Positions 1 through 5,204 of a stretch of DNA of 6,799 bases are shown here, piece by piece. The notes beneath the pieces were generated by a model. It was not told the DNA's origin, searched no databases, and saw nothing but the letters and a program-made list of their open reading frames with translations. The DNA comes from Chloroflexota bacterium (lineage in GTDB: Bacteria > Chloroflexota > Anaerolineae > UBA1429). The stretch covers positions 1 to 6,799 of the forward strand of contig JAAYXX010000376.1 of the NCBI GenBank assembly GCA_012515695.1. The letters are read 5' to 3'. Each line of letters begins with the position of its first letter. Position 1 is the stretch's first letter. The position numbers and the translations under genes were made by a program.

Positions 1-219
1 ATGCTGCGGCGCACGCAGTTGGCCGCGGCCCAGGCTGGATTGCAGGCCATGAACCCTAACGCCGTGCTGAACAGAGGATACGCGGCCATCCAGGACGCCC
101 AAACGGGCAGAACCCTGGTCAAGGCCGAACAGGCCCATCAGGGCCAGCAGGTGATTATACGGCTTCAGGATGGCGACCTGGGAGCAGAAATTACCCGGGT
201 AGCAAAAGACAGCCGTTGA
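1..219 (+). CDS. xseA: Exodeoxyribonuclease VII large subunit, C-terminal end (partial)
   Basis: This is the last 72 residues of the exonuclease VII large subunit, which with XseB forms the enzyme that degrades single-stranded DNA from both ends in the cytoplasm. The family C-terminus is recognisable: residues 17-28 (MNPNAVLNRGYA) match the usual 'L-x-P-x-x-VLxRGYA' motif. A small beta-rich tail follows (AIQDAQTGRTLVKAEQ, then QQVIIRLQDGDLGAEIT), matching the family pattern of an 'inappropriate G-x-x-V' strand followed by 'V-x-I-x-L-x-DG-x-x-x-A-x-V'. XseA is normally about 400-450 residues, so the gene must start upstream of the window. The ATG at base 1 is an internal methionine, not the start. 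It is followed 25 bases later by xseB, the usual operon order. The strong motif and the neighbouring xseB make this a confident call. Confidence 0.9.
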   Translation: MLRRTQLAAAQAGLQAMNPNAVLNRGYAAIQDAQTGRTLVKAEQAHQGQQVIIRLQDGDLGAEITRVAKDSR

Positions 220-225
220 AAAATC

Positions 226-231
226 AGGAGG
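226..231 (+). promoter_or_regulatory. xseB ribosome binding site with long spacing
   Basis: AGGAGG is a perfect Shine-Dalgarno core, but it lies 13 bases before the xseB ATG at 245, longer than the usual 5-9. No in-frame ATG, GTG or TTG lies closer to it, so the ATG at 245 remains the best start. Translation may be moderate or partly coupled to xseA, whose stop is seven bases before the site. Confidence 0.6.
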
Positions 232-244
232 CATTACTGCGTTT

Positions 245-499
245 ATGAATACCTACGATGAGATTGAAACGCTTAGCTTTGAAGACAGTTATGATAGGCT
301 AGAGCGAGTCATACAAAGGCTCGAAAATGGCAACCTCAGCCTGGACGAGTCGGTAGCCCTCTACGAAGAAGGCATGCGCCTCGCCCAACATTGTGGCCGC
401 AAGCTCGACGATGCCCAGCTCAAGGTGTTCCGCCTGCTCTCGGCAGCCGCGGACGAGATGGACAGAGAGACTTTGGCTGAGGATAGTCAGGCTTTATAA
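245..499 (+). CDS. xseB: Exodeoxyribonuclease VII small subunit
   Basis: This complete 84-residue gene encodes the small subunit of exonuclease VII. Several XseB copies assemble with one XseA to make the active single-strand DNA exonuclease. The protein is almost entirely the Exonuc_VII_S helical hairpin at residues 10-64. Its hallmarks are SFEDSYDRLERVIQRLENG (helix 1 with turn) and LSLDESVALYEEGMRLAQHC (helix 2), matching the family pattern SFE-x-x-x-x-L-E-x-I-V-x-x-LE-x-G-x-L-x-L-E-x-S-x-x-x-Y-E-x-G. The length is typical (family about 70-90). An acidic, low-conservation tail follows residue 66. The gene lies 25 bases after xseA and is probably cotranscribed with it. Its TAA stop (497-499) runs into the left arm of a perfect 12-bp inverted repeat, so the end of the message may form a structure there. 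Confidence 0.95.
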   Translation: MNTYDEIETLSFEDSYDRLERVIQRLENGNLSLDESVALYEEGMRLAQHCGRKLDDAQLKVFRLLSAAADEMDRETLAEDSQAL

Positions 500-568
500 A
501 CTGATCGCATGATGATCCCCACATGCTTGAGGGGTACGTCTATGTAGACCCCATTCTGCGATCAGTTT
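498..568. repeat. Perfect 12-bp inverted repeat enclosing two competing hairpins
   Basis: The left arm AAACTGATCGCA (498-509) is exactly complementary to the right arm TGCGATCAGTTT (557-568), enclosing 47 bases. Inside, GGGG at 531-534 has two possible partners. It can pair with CCCC at 517-520 (10-base loop). Alternatively, 531-537 can pair with 544-552 (seven base pairs with an AG bulge and a six-base loop). Both cannot form at once. A separate small stem, GTCT/AGAC (538-541/546-549), is compatible with the first option. The left arm overlaps the xseB stop codon. There is only a short T-run (566-568) after the right arm, so this is not a classical intrinsic terminator. It could be a terminator-like transcript end, a small structured RNA or a miniature repeat element. 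The pairing is seen directly; the role is unknown. Confidence 0.6.
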
Positions 569-581
569 CGCTCTCCTGGCC

Positions 582-748
582 TGCAAGAACCCCCGTCACC
601 CCAACGATAGTGGTGATTGATTGCACGATTATTCGCCTTTCGGGCGGAACAGGTCCCCGAACCCGCCCATCTAGGCGAATCCATTGCCCATATGCGAGAG
701 GCGGTAGAGCCTCTCAGCGAACGGCCCTACTTTCCACCTGATGGGTGG
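582..748. other. Gene-free stretch with four consecutive inverted repeats
   Basis: Bases 569-750 show no convincing coding sequence but contain four more hairpin candidates in a row. The first is TGCAA/TTGCA (582-586/621-625) with TCACC/GGTGA (596-600/612-616) inside it. The second is ATTCGCCT/AGGCGAAT (631-638/673-680) with GGGCGG/CCGCCC (642-647/663-668) inside it. The third is GAGAGGC/GCCTCTC (696-702/709-715) with a six-base loop. The fourth is CCACC/GGTGG (734-738/744-748). Together with the 12-bp repeat upstream, most of 498-748 can fold. I compared it by eye with tRNA, tmRNA, RNase P, SRP and T-box hallmarks and recognised none. It may be a structured non-coding RNA, a long leader, or decayed repeat sequence. 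The strand is unknown. Confidence 0.4.
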
Positions 749-819
749 CTACTCCTCTATTGACGTGTGACATGATTGTCCCCTTTTGTCCAGCCCTCCA
801 CATGCGATTGCCCTGCGTA

Positions 820-849
820 TTGTGCAACTGGCTCAACCTGTGCTACCAT
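820..849 (+). promoter_or_regulatory. Candidate promoter of the regulator-kinase operon
   Basis: An extended -10-like element, TG-C-TACCAT, lies at 841-849 (TACCAT at 844-849, 4/6 match to TATAAT). A weak -35, TTGTGC, lies 18 bases upstream at 820-825. Transcription would start near 856 and leave a leader of about 23 bases before the ATG at 879. A better -35, TTGACG at 760-765, has only a poor -10 (TTTTGT) at the right distance. Low confidence, because GC-rich genomes often have divergent promoters. Confidence 0.3.
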
Positions 850-863
850 TAACCGGGATTTTC

Positions 864-871
864 GAGAGGAG
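864..871 (+). promoter_or_regulatory. Ribosome binding site that fixes the response regulator start
   Basis: GAGAGGAG ends seven bases before the ATG at 879, which is ideal spacing. This start gives the canonical response-regulator N-terminus (MPTILLVEDE). It rules out the in-frame upstream TTG at 786, which would add 31 residues of no recognisable family and has no Shine-Dalgarno sequence. Confidence 0.8.
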
Positions 872-878
872 CACAGTC

Positions 879-1577
879 ATGCCAACCATCCTCCTGGTCG
901 AAGACGAACACGAACTGGCCCGCGTCATCGCGCGCGAGTTGGAGGCCCTGGGCTACGAGGTGGCCCACGCCGCCGATGGACTGCGGGCGCTGGAATTGCA
1001 CGCCGCCCGCCAGCCCGACCTGGTGATCCTCGATTGGATGTTGCCCAAGCTGGACGGCCTGGAAGTGTTGCGCCGCATCCGCGAAACTTCGCCGGTGCCC
1101 ATCCTGATGCTCACGGCTCGCAAGGAAGAGGTGGATCGGATCATAGGCCTGGAAGTGGGGGCTGACGATTATCTCACCAAGCCTTTTAGCGTGCGCGAAT
1201 TGACGGCGCGCGTGCGGGCGCTGTTGCGGCGCATCTCGCACGTGCAGCAAATCCTGGCCGAAGACCGCCGCCAGACGGCGGCCCCTCTGCATTACGCTGG
1301 CTTGCGCCTGGAACCAGAGGCCCATCTCGCCACGCTGGACAATAGGCCCCTGGACCTGACGCGCACCGAGTTTGAGCTGCTCCACCTGCTGCTGCGTAAT
1401 CCGGGGCGAGCGTTCAGCCGTTCCTACCTGCTGGATGCCGTGTGGGGGGAGAATTACGTCACCGGCGACCGCTCGGTGGATAACGTCGTCCTGCGGCTCC
1501 GCAAAAAGCTCGGCGCGCTGGGCGATGCCATCGAAACCGTGTGGGGCGTGGGCTACCGGCTGACACCGGAGGAATAA
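879..1577 (+). CDS. OmpR/PhoB-family response regulator
   Basis: This 232-residue DNA-binding regulator is presumably phosphorylated by the kinase encoded next to it. The receiver domain spans about residues 3-118. It has the acidic pair E8/D9, the phospho-acceptor D52 (in VILDWMLPKLDG), the switch residues T79 and Y98, and the conserved K101 in TKPF. A linker (about 119-136) leads to an OmpR-type winged helix (about 137-229) with LTRTEFELLHLLLRNPGRAFSR, a recognition helix at about 198-211 (RSVDNVVLRLRKKL), and the terminal VWGVGYRL wing. All catalytic residues are present, so it should be phosphorylatable. The start at 879 is chosen for its ribosome site. The stop is one base before the kinase ATG, so the two genes are translationally linked. 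Likely targets are the 11-bp repeats at 3272-3315 before the exporter genes. Which ligand or stress it answers cannot be read from the protein itself. Confidence 0.93.
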   Translation: MPTILLVEDEHELARVIARELEALGYEVAHAADGLRALELHAARQPDLVILDWMLPKLDGLEVLRRIRETSPVPILMLTARKEEVDRIIGLEVGADDYLTKPFSVRELTARVRALLRRISHVQQILAEDRRQTAAPLHYAGLRLEPEAHLATLDNRPLDLTRTEFELLHLLLRNPGRAFSRSYLLDAVWGENYVTGDRSVDNVVLRLRKKLGALGDAIETVWGVGYRLTPEE

Positions 1578-1578
1578 C

Positions 1579-3204
1579 ATGCCGCAACAAACCGCCGCGA
1601 CGGCGAAAACCAGAGCGCGCCAACGCTTCTTCTGGGCCGCCCATCCAGCGCGGGCCTTGGTCGAAGCCTGGCTGCTGGGCCTGTTGATCGTGCTCCTGCT
1701 GTTCCTACAGGCGGATTATGTCCCGCGCTCCGTGTTGGGCAATGGCTTGCTGTTCCTGTGCGGAACCTGTGGCATGTGGGTCGTGCTACGCACCCGCCTG
1801 CCCAAAGGGGGGCGCAAAAAGCGGGCGCTCTGGGAGCTGGCCGTGGGCGTGGCGGTGAGCGTGATGATGACGGCGGGCCTGACGATCACCGTTCGCCTGC
1901 TGGGCTGGGATAAAGTCTGGCTTGGCACCAGCCTGGTGGGCATCCCAGCCCACGTACTGCTCCTGTCAGCCACTGGCCCGGGGTATGTGTTTGCCCGCGT
2001 GGGCGTGCGTGTATGGCTATTCTGGGACCGCCTGCGCCGCCAGCGCATGGTGTGGGCAATGACCCATGCCCACCTGGTCATAGTCGCCTCGGTAGCTCTG
2101 CTGGGAATGTTTGCTTCGTTGCTTGCTTCTTCCTATTCCCAGATCGAGACGCCCGTTCAGCCGGAAGCCCTGCGCCTGCTGATCTCTGTTACCGAAGAGT
2201 TGCTGCACTTTGTGTTCCCCGCGTTCAGCGTGTTGGTGGTGTTAACTGGCTTTACCCTGCTGATCCTGCTGCCCCCTTCGGCGCTGTTCTCTTTTCTCGT
2301 GGCGCGTAAAACCACGCGTCGGCTGGAAACGCTGGCCAAGACCGTGCGGGCGCTGCGTCAGGGGGACTATGCCAGCCGCGTCGAGGTGGTCGGCGAGGAC
2401 GAGGTAGGCCAGTTGCAGAGCGACTTTAACGCGATGGCCGACGACCTGGAGCGCACGCTGCACGCCCTGGAAACCCAGCGGGATACCGTGTCCCGGCTAC
2501 TGCAATCGCGGCGCGAGCTGATGGCGAGCGTTTCCCACGAACTCCGCACGCCGGTGGCTACGGTGAGCGCCATCCTGGAATCGGCGCTTCAGCGTTGGGA
2601 GCAAACCCCGCCCGATGCCCTGCGGCACGAACTGGAAGTGATGGCGGGGGAAGTGCTACGCCTGCAACGGTTGATTGACGACCTGCTCACCCTGTCCCAA
2701 GCCGAGGTAGACAAGCTGGCCCTGGATTGCCAGCCCACGGATGTTGCGCCCGTCGTGCAGCGCATGGTAGAGGCTGCCGCCCCCCTGGCCTGGAATGCCG
2801 GGCGGGTGGAAGTGGTGAGCGAAATCGCTCCCGATCTGCCCCGCGCCTGTGTGGACCAGGGGCGGCTGGAGCAGGTGATCGCGAACCTGCTACGTAACGC
2901 CATCCGCCACACGCCCCCCGGCGGCATTGTGGTGGCAGCCGCAACAGCCGACGCAGACGCCGTGATCTTGCAGGTGCGCGACACGGGCGAAGGGATCGCG
3001 CCGGAAGACCTGCCGCACATCTGGGACCGCTTTTATCGAGGCGAACCAGACCGCGCCCGCGAATCTGCGATCCGAGATGGCGGAGGGGCTGGTTTGGGGC
3101 TGGCCCTGGTCAAAGAGCTTTCCGAGATGATGGGCGGCAGCGTATCCGTCGAAAGCCGCAAAGGGCAGGGAAGCTGCTTCACGGTGAGGCTGCCTCACGC
3201 CTGA
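1579..3204 (+). CDS. Membrane-bound sensor histidine kinase (HAMP, HisKA, HATPase)
   Basis: This 541-residue inner-membrane kinase is the presumed partner of the regulator encoded one base upstream. Its Shine-Dalgarno GGAGG (1568-1572) lies inside the regulator's 3' end. The N-terminal half is very hydrophobic, with about six likely helices: 28-46, 53-70, 84-107, 113-136, 165-186 and 211-241. A basic stretch (about 140-157) separates the first four from the last two. A HAMP domain follows (about 241-294, with the typical GEDEVGQLQSDFNAMADDLE). Next is HisKA with phospho-acceptor H320 in SHELRTP, then the HATPase domain. The latter has the N box (NLLRNAIRH, 436-444), G1 (DTGEGIAP, 468-475), F box (DRFYRGE, 483-489) and G2 (GAGLGLALV, 503-511). 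All motifs are intact. There is no sizeable extracytoplasmic sensor domain (only about 187-210 between the last helices), suggesting a signal within or at the membrane. The ligand is unknown. Confidence 0.93.
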   Translation: MPQQTAATAKTRARQRFFWAAHPARALVEAWLLGLLIVLLLFLQADYVPRSVLGNGLLFLCGTCGMWVVLRTRLPKGGRKKRALWELAVGVAVSVMMTAGLTITVRLLGWDKVWLGTSLVGIPAHVLLLSATGPGYVFARVGVRVWLFWDRLRRQRMVWAMTHAHLVIVASVALLGMFASLLASSYSQIETPVQPEALRLLISVTEELLHFVFPAFSVLVVLTGFTLLILLPPSALFSFLVARKTTRRLETLAKTVRALRQGDYASRVEVVGEDEVGQLQSDFNAMADDLERTLHALETQRDTVSRLLQSRRELMASVSHELRTPVATVSAILESALQRWEQTPPDALRHELEVMAGEVLRLQRLIDDLLTLSQAEVDKLALDCQPTDVAPVVQRMVEAAAPLAWNAGRVEVVSEIAPDLPRACVDQGRLEQVIANLLRNAIRHTPPGGIVVAAATADADAVILQVRDTGEGIAPEDLPHIWDRFYRGEPDRARESAIRDGGGAGLGLALVKELSEMMGGSVSVESRKGQGSCFTVRLPHA

Positions 3205-3231
3205 TTGCCCTGCGCCAAAGCGTGATAATTG

Positions 3232-3270
3232 CCCCCACGGGTGCAAACCTGTGGGGGATTTTTGTTGTTC
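3232..3270 (+). terminator. Strong intrinsic terminator after the kinase gene
   Basis: An 11-bp stem pairs 3232-3242 (CCCCCACGGGT) with 3247-3257 (ACCTGTGGGGG), with one G-U wobble. It is closed by a GCAA tetraloop (3243-3246) of the stabilising GNRA class and followed at once by ATTTTTGTTGTT. It sits 27 bases after the kinase stop and should end the regulator-kinase transcript, so the exporter genes need their own promoter. Confidence 0.92.
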
Positions 3271-3271
3271 T

Positions 3272-3315
3272 GCGACAAATTCGTGACAAATGGATGATAA
3301 GCGTGCGACAGATGG
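3272..3315 (+). promoter_or_regulatory. Four 11-bp direct repeat units, probable response-regulator operator
   Basis: Four consecutive 11-base units are visible. GCGACAAATTC (3272-3282) and GTGACAAATGG (3283-3293) are close copies. ATGATAAGCGT (3294-3304) is degenerate, with five of nine core positions kept. GCGACAGATGG (3305-3315) is again a close copy. The core is GYGACARAT, or ATYTGTCRC on the other strand. Head-to-tail half-sites with 11-base period are the known layout of PhoB/OmpR-family operators, and the TGTC core resembles PhoB half-sites. The block lies between the terminator and the exporter genes, as expected of an activator site for them. Binding by the regulator encoded at 879-1577 is inferred. 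Confidence 0.65.
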
Positions 3316-3345
3316 TTGGTATGTTGGGCACATACGATCACGAGA
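3316..3345 (+). promoter_or_regulatory. Candidate promoter region of the ABC exporter genes
   Basis: Two weak -10 candidates follow the repeat block: TATGTT (3320-3325) preceded by TG at the extended -10 position (3317-3318), and TACGAT (3333-3338, 4/6 match). Neither has a good -35; for the second, the -35 position falls on the last repeat. That arrangement is typical of promoters that need a PhoB/OmpR-type activator. The exact start site cannot be decided from sequence. Confidence 0.3.
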
Positions 3346-3372
3346 TAAAACGCAGAGGCGATCTGCAACGCG

Positions 3373-3379
3373 AAAGGAG
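3373..3379 (+). promoter_or_regulatory. Ribosome binding site that fixes the ABC ATPase start
   Basis: AAAGGAG ends six bases before the ATG at 3386. The in-frame ATG at 3290 lies inside the 11-bp repeat block, has no Shine-Dalgarno sequence, and would add 32 charged residues with no family match. The start at 3386 is therefore preferred. Confidence 0.8.
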
Positions 3380-3385
3380 CAACTC

Positions 3386-4345
3386 ATGTCTTCTGAACCA
3401 GCCATCACGACATTTGGGCTGACGCGCCGCTTTGGGCGGCTGACGGCGGTGGACAATGTGGACCTGGAAGTGCCCAGGGGGAGCGTATACGGCTTTTTGG
3501 GGCCGAACGGCGCGGGCAAAACGACCACCATCCGCATGCTGTTGGGGCTGATTCGCCCGCATCTGGGCGAAGTGCGGCTATTTGGCGAGCGGCTATGCGA
3601 GCAGCGCCGCTCCCTGCTGGGGCGAGTGGGCGCGCTGGTCGAATCCCCCTCGCTGTACCCCAACCTGACCGGGCGCGAGAACCTGGAAGTTACCCGCCGC
3701 CTGATCGATGGCACCCAGGCCCAGATCGGGCACGTGCTGAACCTGGTACGCATGGAGGACGCCGCCGACCGCCGCGTGGCGGGCTATTCGGCGGGCATGA
3801 AGCAGCGGCTGGGTCTGGCCCTGGCCCTGCTCCGCCAGCCGGAACTGTTGATCCTGGACGAGCCAACGAATGGGCTGGACCCGGCAGGCATCCAGGAAAT
3901 GCGCGAGACGATTTGCCGCCTGCCCGTGGACTATAACGTGACGGTGTTCCTCTCCAGCCATCTATTGGCGGAGGTGGAGCAGGTGGCTACCCACATCGGC
4001 ATCATTCAGGAGGGCCGCCTGCGCTTTCAGGGCACGCTGGACGCGCTGCACGCGCAAATGGAAGAGCAGGTCGTGCTGGGGGTTGACCAGCCGGAAAAGG
4101 CCAAGACCATCCTGGAGCGAGCGGGCTGGACGGTGAACAGAAACGGCGGGCACCGGATCACCGTCGCCGCCAACGGGCACTCGGATACAGCCATGGTCAA
4201 TGCCCAGTTGATAGGCGGCGGGGTGAACGTGTACCACATCCAACTGGAACAGCCCACGTTGGAAGATATGTTCATGACCCTGACCAACGGGGCGCAGGAA
4301 ACAGCAAAAACCAAAGCGCGCTATGTCGGCGCAATACAGGAATAA
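3386..4345 (+). CDS. ABC transporter ATP-binding protein, bacitracin/lantibiotic-immunity type
   Basis: This 319-residue cytoplasmic ATPase should power the permease encoded downstream. One complete nucleotide-binding domain spans about residues 8-215. It has Walker A GPNGAGKTTT (39-48, catalytic lysine K45), signature YSAGMKQR (134-141), Walker B LLILDEP (154-160, with D158 and E159) and the H-loop histidine H192 in LSSHLLAE. At the Q-loop position the sequence is VGALVESPSLYPNLTGRENL, with glutamate (E86) instead of glutamine. This E-loop is known from BcrA and the LanF/NukF immunity ATPases. The C-terminal 100 residues form the accessory domain common in this group. The start follows the ribosome site at 3373. 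The permease gene begins nine bases after the stop, with its ribosome site overlapping this stop. Export or membrane clearance of a peptide or cell-wall antibiotic is inferred from the family; the substrate is unknown. Confidence 0.9.
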   Translation: MSSEPAITTFGLTRRFGRLTAVDNVDLEVPRGSVYGFLGPNGAGKTTTIRMLLGLIRPHLGEVRLFGERLCEQRRSLLGRVGALVESPSLYPNLTGRENLEVTRRLIDGTQAQIGHVLNLVRMEDAADRRVAGYSAGMKQRLGLALALLRQPELLILDEPTNGLDPAGIQEMRETICRLPVDYNVTVFLSSHLLAEVEQVATHIGIIQEGRLRFQGTLDALHAQMEEQVVLGVDQPEKAKTILERAGWTVNRNGGHRITVAANGHSDTAMVNAQLIGGGVNVYHIQLEQPTLEDMFMTLTNGAQETAKTKARYVGAIQE

Positions 4346-4354
4346 GGAGCGAAA

Positions 4355-5116
4355 ATGATGGCATACTTACGAGCGATCTGGGCAGAACGACTCAAGATGA
4401 AAAGAACGCTGGCCTTGTGGCTGGCACCCATAGCCCCGCTGGTAATTGTGGGCCTGGAAATGGCTTTGATACTGGACAGGGCAGAGTATTTTACGCCTGG
4501 TAATGGCCTTACGACCTGGGAAAACTATGGGCAGCAGATCGTGCTGTTGTGGGGGTTGATGATGCTGCCGCTGTTCATCACCCTGGAGACGACGCTGTTG
4601 AGCAATCTGGAACACTCGAACCAGCAATGGAAGCATCTATTCGCCCTGCCCCTGCCGCGGAGCGCCGTCTATGTTGCCAAGCAAATTAGCGGCATGGCGC
4701 TCATCGCGTTGAGCATGGTGGCGCTGTATGGCTGGATCGTCCTCACTGGGCTGCTCCTGAGCGTGCTGCTGCCCGGCCTGGGGTTCGAGGAGCCAATACC
4801 CTGGCTAACATTTGCGCGCTATGTCGGCATCTCTTACCTGGCTGGCTGCCTGTTGATCTCTATCCACACCTGGGTGGGATTGCGCTGGCACGGGTTTGTA
4901 GTGCCAATCGCGGTGGGCATCGCCGCCGTCGTGGTGTCACTGTTCATCTTTCAGAGCGAATACAGCGAGTGGTTCCCCTGGACTGTGCCCGGGATGGCGT
5001 TGGCAGCCCAGCGAAACGGGATCACCCTATGGCCCCAGTTGATAGCCAGCGGCGTAGGCACGTTGATCGTGGCCCTGTTCGGCGCGTGGAACGTCTGCCG
5101 ACGGGATGTGCTGTAA
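4355..5116 (+). CDS. ABC-2 type transporter permease, lantibiotic-immunity-like
   Basis: This 253-residue integral membrane protein is the presumed channel partner of the upstream ATPase. Six likely transmembrane helices lie at about 20-40, 60-81, 111-140, 154-173, 180-200 and 228-246, the usual topology of the ABC-2 family. The N-terminal WAERLKMKRTLALWLAPIAP and the loop EHSNQQWKHLFALPLPRSA (86-104) followed by VYVAKQ resemble permeases of the LanE/LanG/BcrB group. The Shine-Dalgarno AAGGAG (4344-4349) overlaps the ATPase stop. Two consecutive ATG codons (4355, 4358) are both usable, with spacing of 5 or 8 bases. LanFEG systems have two different permeases; only one is present here and the next gene is on the other strand. 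A homodimer as in BcrAB-type systems is therefore likely. The substrate is unknown. Confidence 0.85.
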   Translation: MMAYLRAIWAERLKMKRTLALWLAPIAPLVIVGLEMALILDRAEYFTPGNGLTTWENYGQQIVLLWGLMMLPLFITLETTLLSNLEHSNQQWKHLFALPLPRSAVYVAKQISGMALIALSMVALYGWIVLTGLLLSVLLPGLGFEEPIPWLTFARYVGISYLAGCLLISIHTWVGLRWHGFVVPIAVGIAAVVVSLFIFQSEYSEWFPWTVPGMALAAQRNGITLWPQLIASGVGTLIVALFGAWNVCRRDVL

Positions 5117-5140
5117 ACTGCTAAACAGTGTCCGCTGTGT

Positions 5141-5174
5141 ATCGTAGGCGCGCTGGCGATAGCGCGCCTACGAT
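5141..5174. repeat. Perfect 14-bp palindrome between convergent genes
   Basis: ATCGTAGGCGCGCT (5141-5154) and its exact reverse complement AGCGCGCCTACGAT (5161-5174) flank a six-base loop, GGCGAT. It lies 24 bases after the permease stop and 30 bases from the stop of the convergent glycosidase gene. On the plus strand a five-T run (5183-5187) comes only eight bases after the stem, and on the minus strand no T-run follows. It could work as a bidirectional transcription end or RNA-stabilising hairpin, or be a copy of a dispersed palindromic repeat. The pairing is certain; the function is not. Confidence 0.65.
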
Positions 5175-5204
5175 CTACTCACTTTTTGGGGCGGCGGGCG
5201 GCGG

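Noticed and set aside
498..568. Integron attC site or tRNA
   Set aside because: The arms lack the attC core consensus (GTTRRRY / RYYYAAC), no integrase or cassette is nearby, and no T-loop, anticodon arm or acceptor layout of a tRNA is present.
498..568. Intrinsic terminator for xseAB
   Set aside because: The stem is good, but the 47-base loop and the lack of a T-run after it (only TTT then CGC) do not fit a standard intrinsic terminator; kept as an inverted repeat of unknown role.
523..741. Plus-strand open frame of 72 residues between xseB and the regulator
   Set aside because: No Shine-Dalgarno sequence before its ATG, no recognisable family, arginine/proline/serine-rich composition, and it starts inside the 12-bp inverted repeat. 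It is probably a chance frame over structured DNA.
806..817. Shared 12-mer GATTGCCCTGCG, present here and at 3203-3214
   Set aside because: One shared 12-mer is expected by chance in a GC-rich window of this size, and the flanks do not match.
786..878. Upstream extension of the response regulator from the TTG at 786
   Set aside because: It would add 31 residues not found in the family and has no ribosome site; the ATG at 879 has ideal spacing and gives the standard N-terminus.
849..1580. Long minus-strand open frame opposite the response regulator
   Set aside because: An antisense shadow in GC-rich coding DNA; histidine/glutamine-rich with no family features.
3290..3385. Upstream extension of the ABC ATPase from the ATG at 3290
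   Set aside because: The codon lies within the 11-bp repeat block with no ribosome site; the ATG at 3386 has a good one and starts at the usual place for the family.
2890..3753. Minus-strand open frame of 287 residues spanning the kinase end, terminator and ATPase start
   Set aside because: It runs through an intrinsic terminator and two well-supported plus-strand genes, with serine/arginine-rich composition and no recognisable domain.
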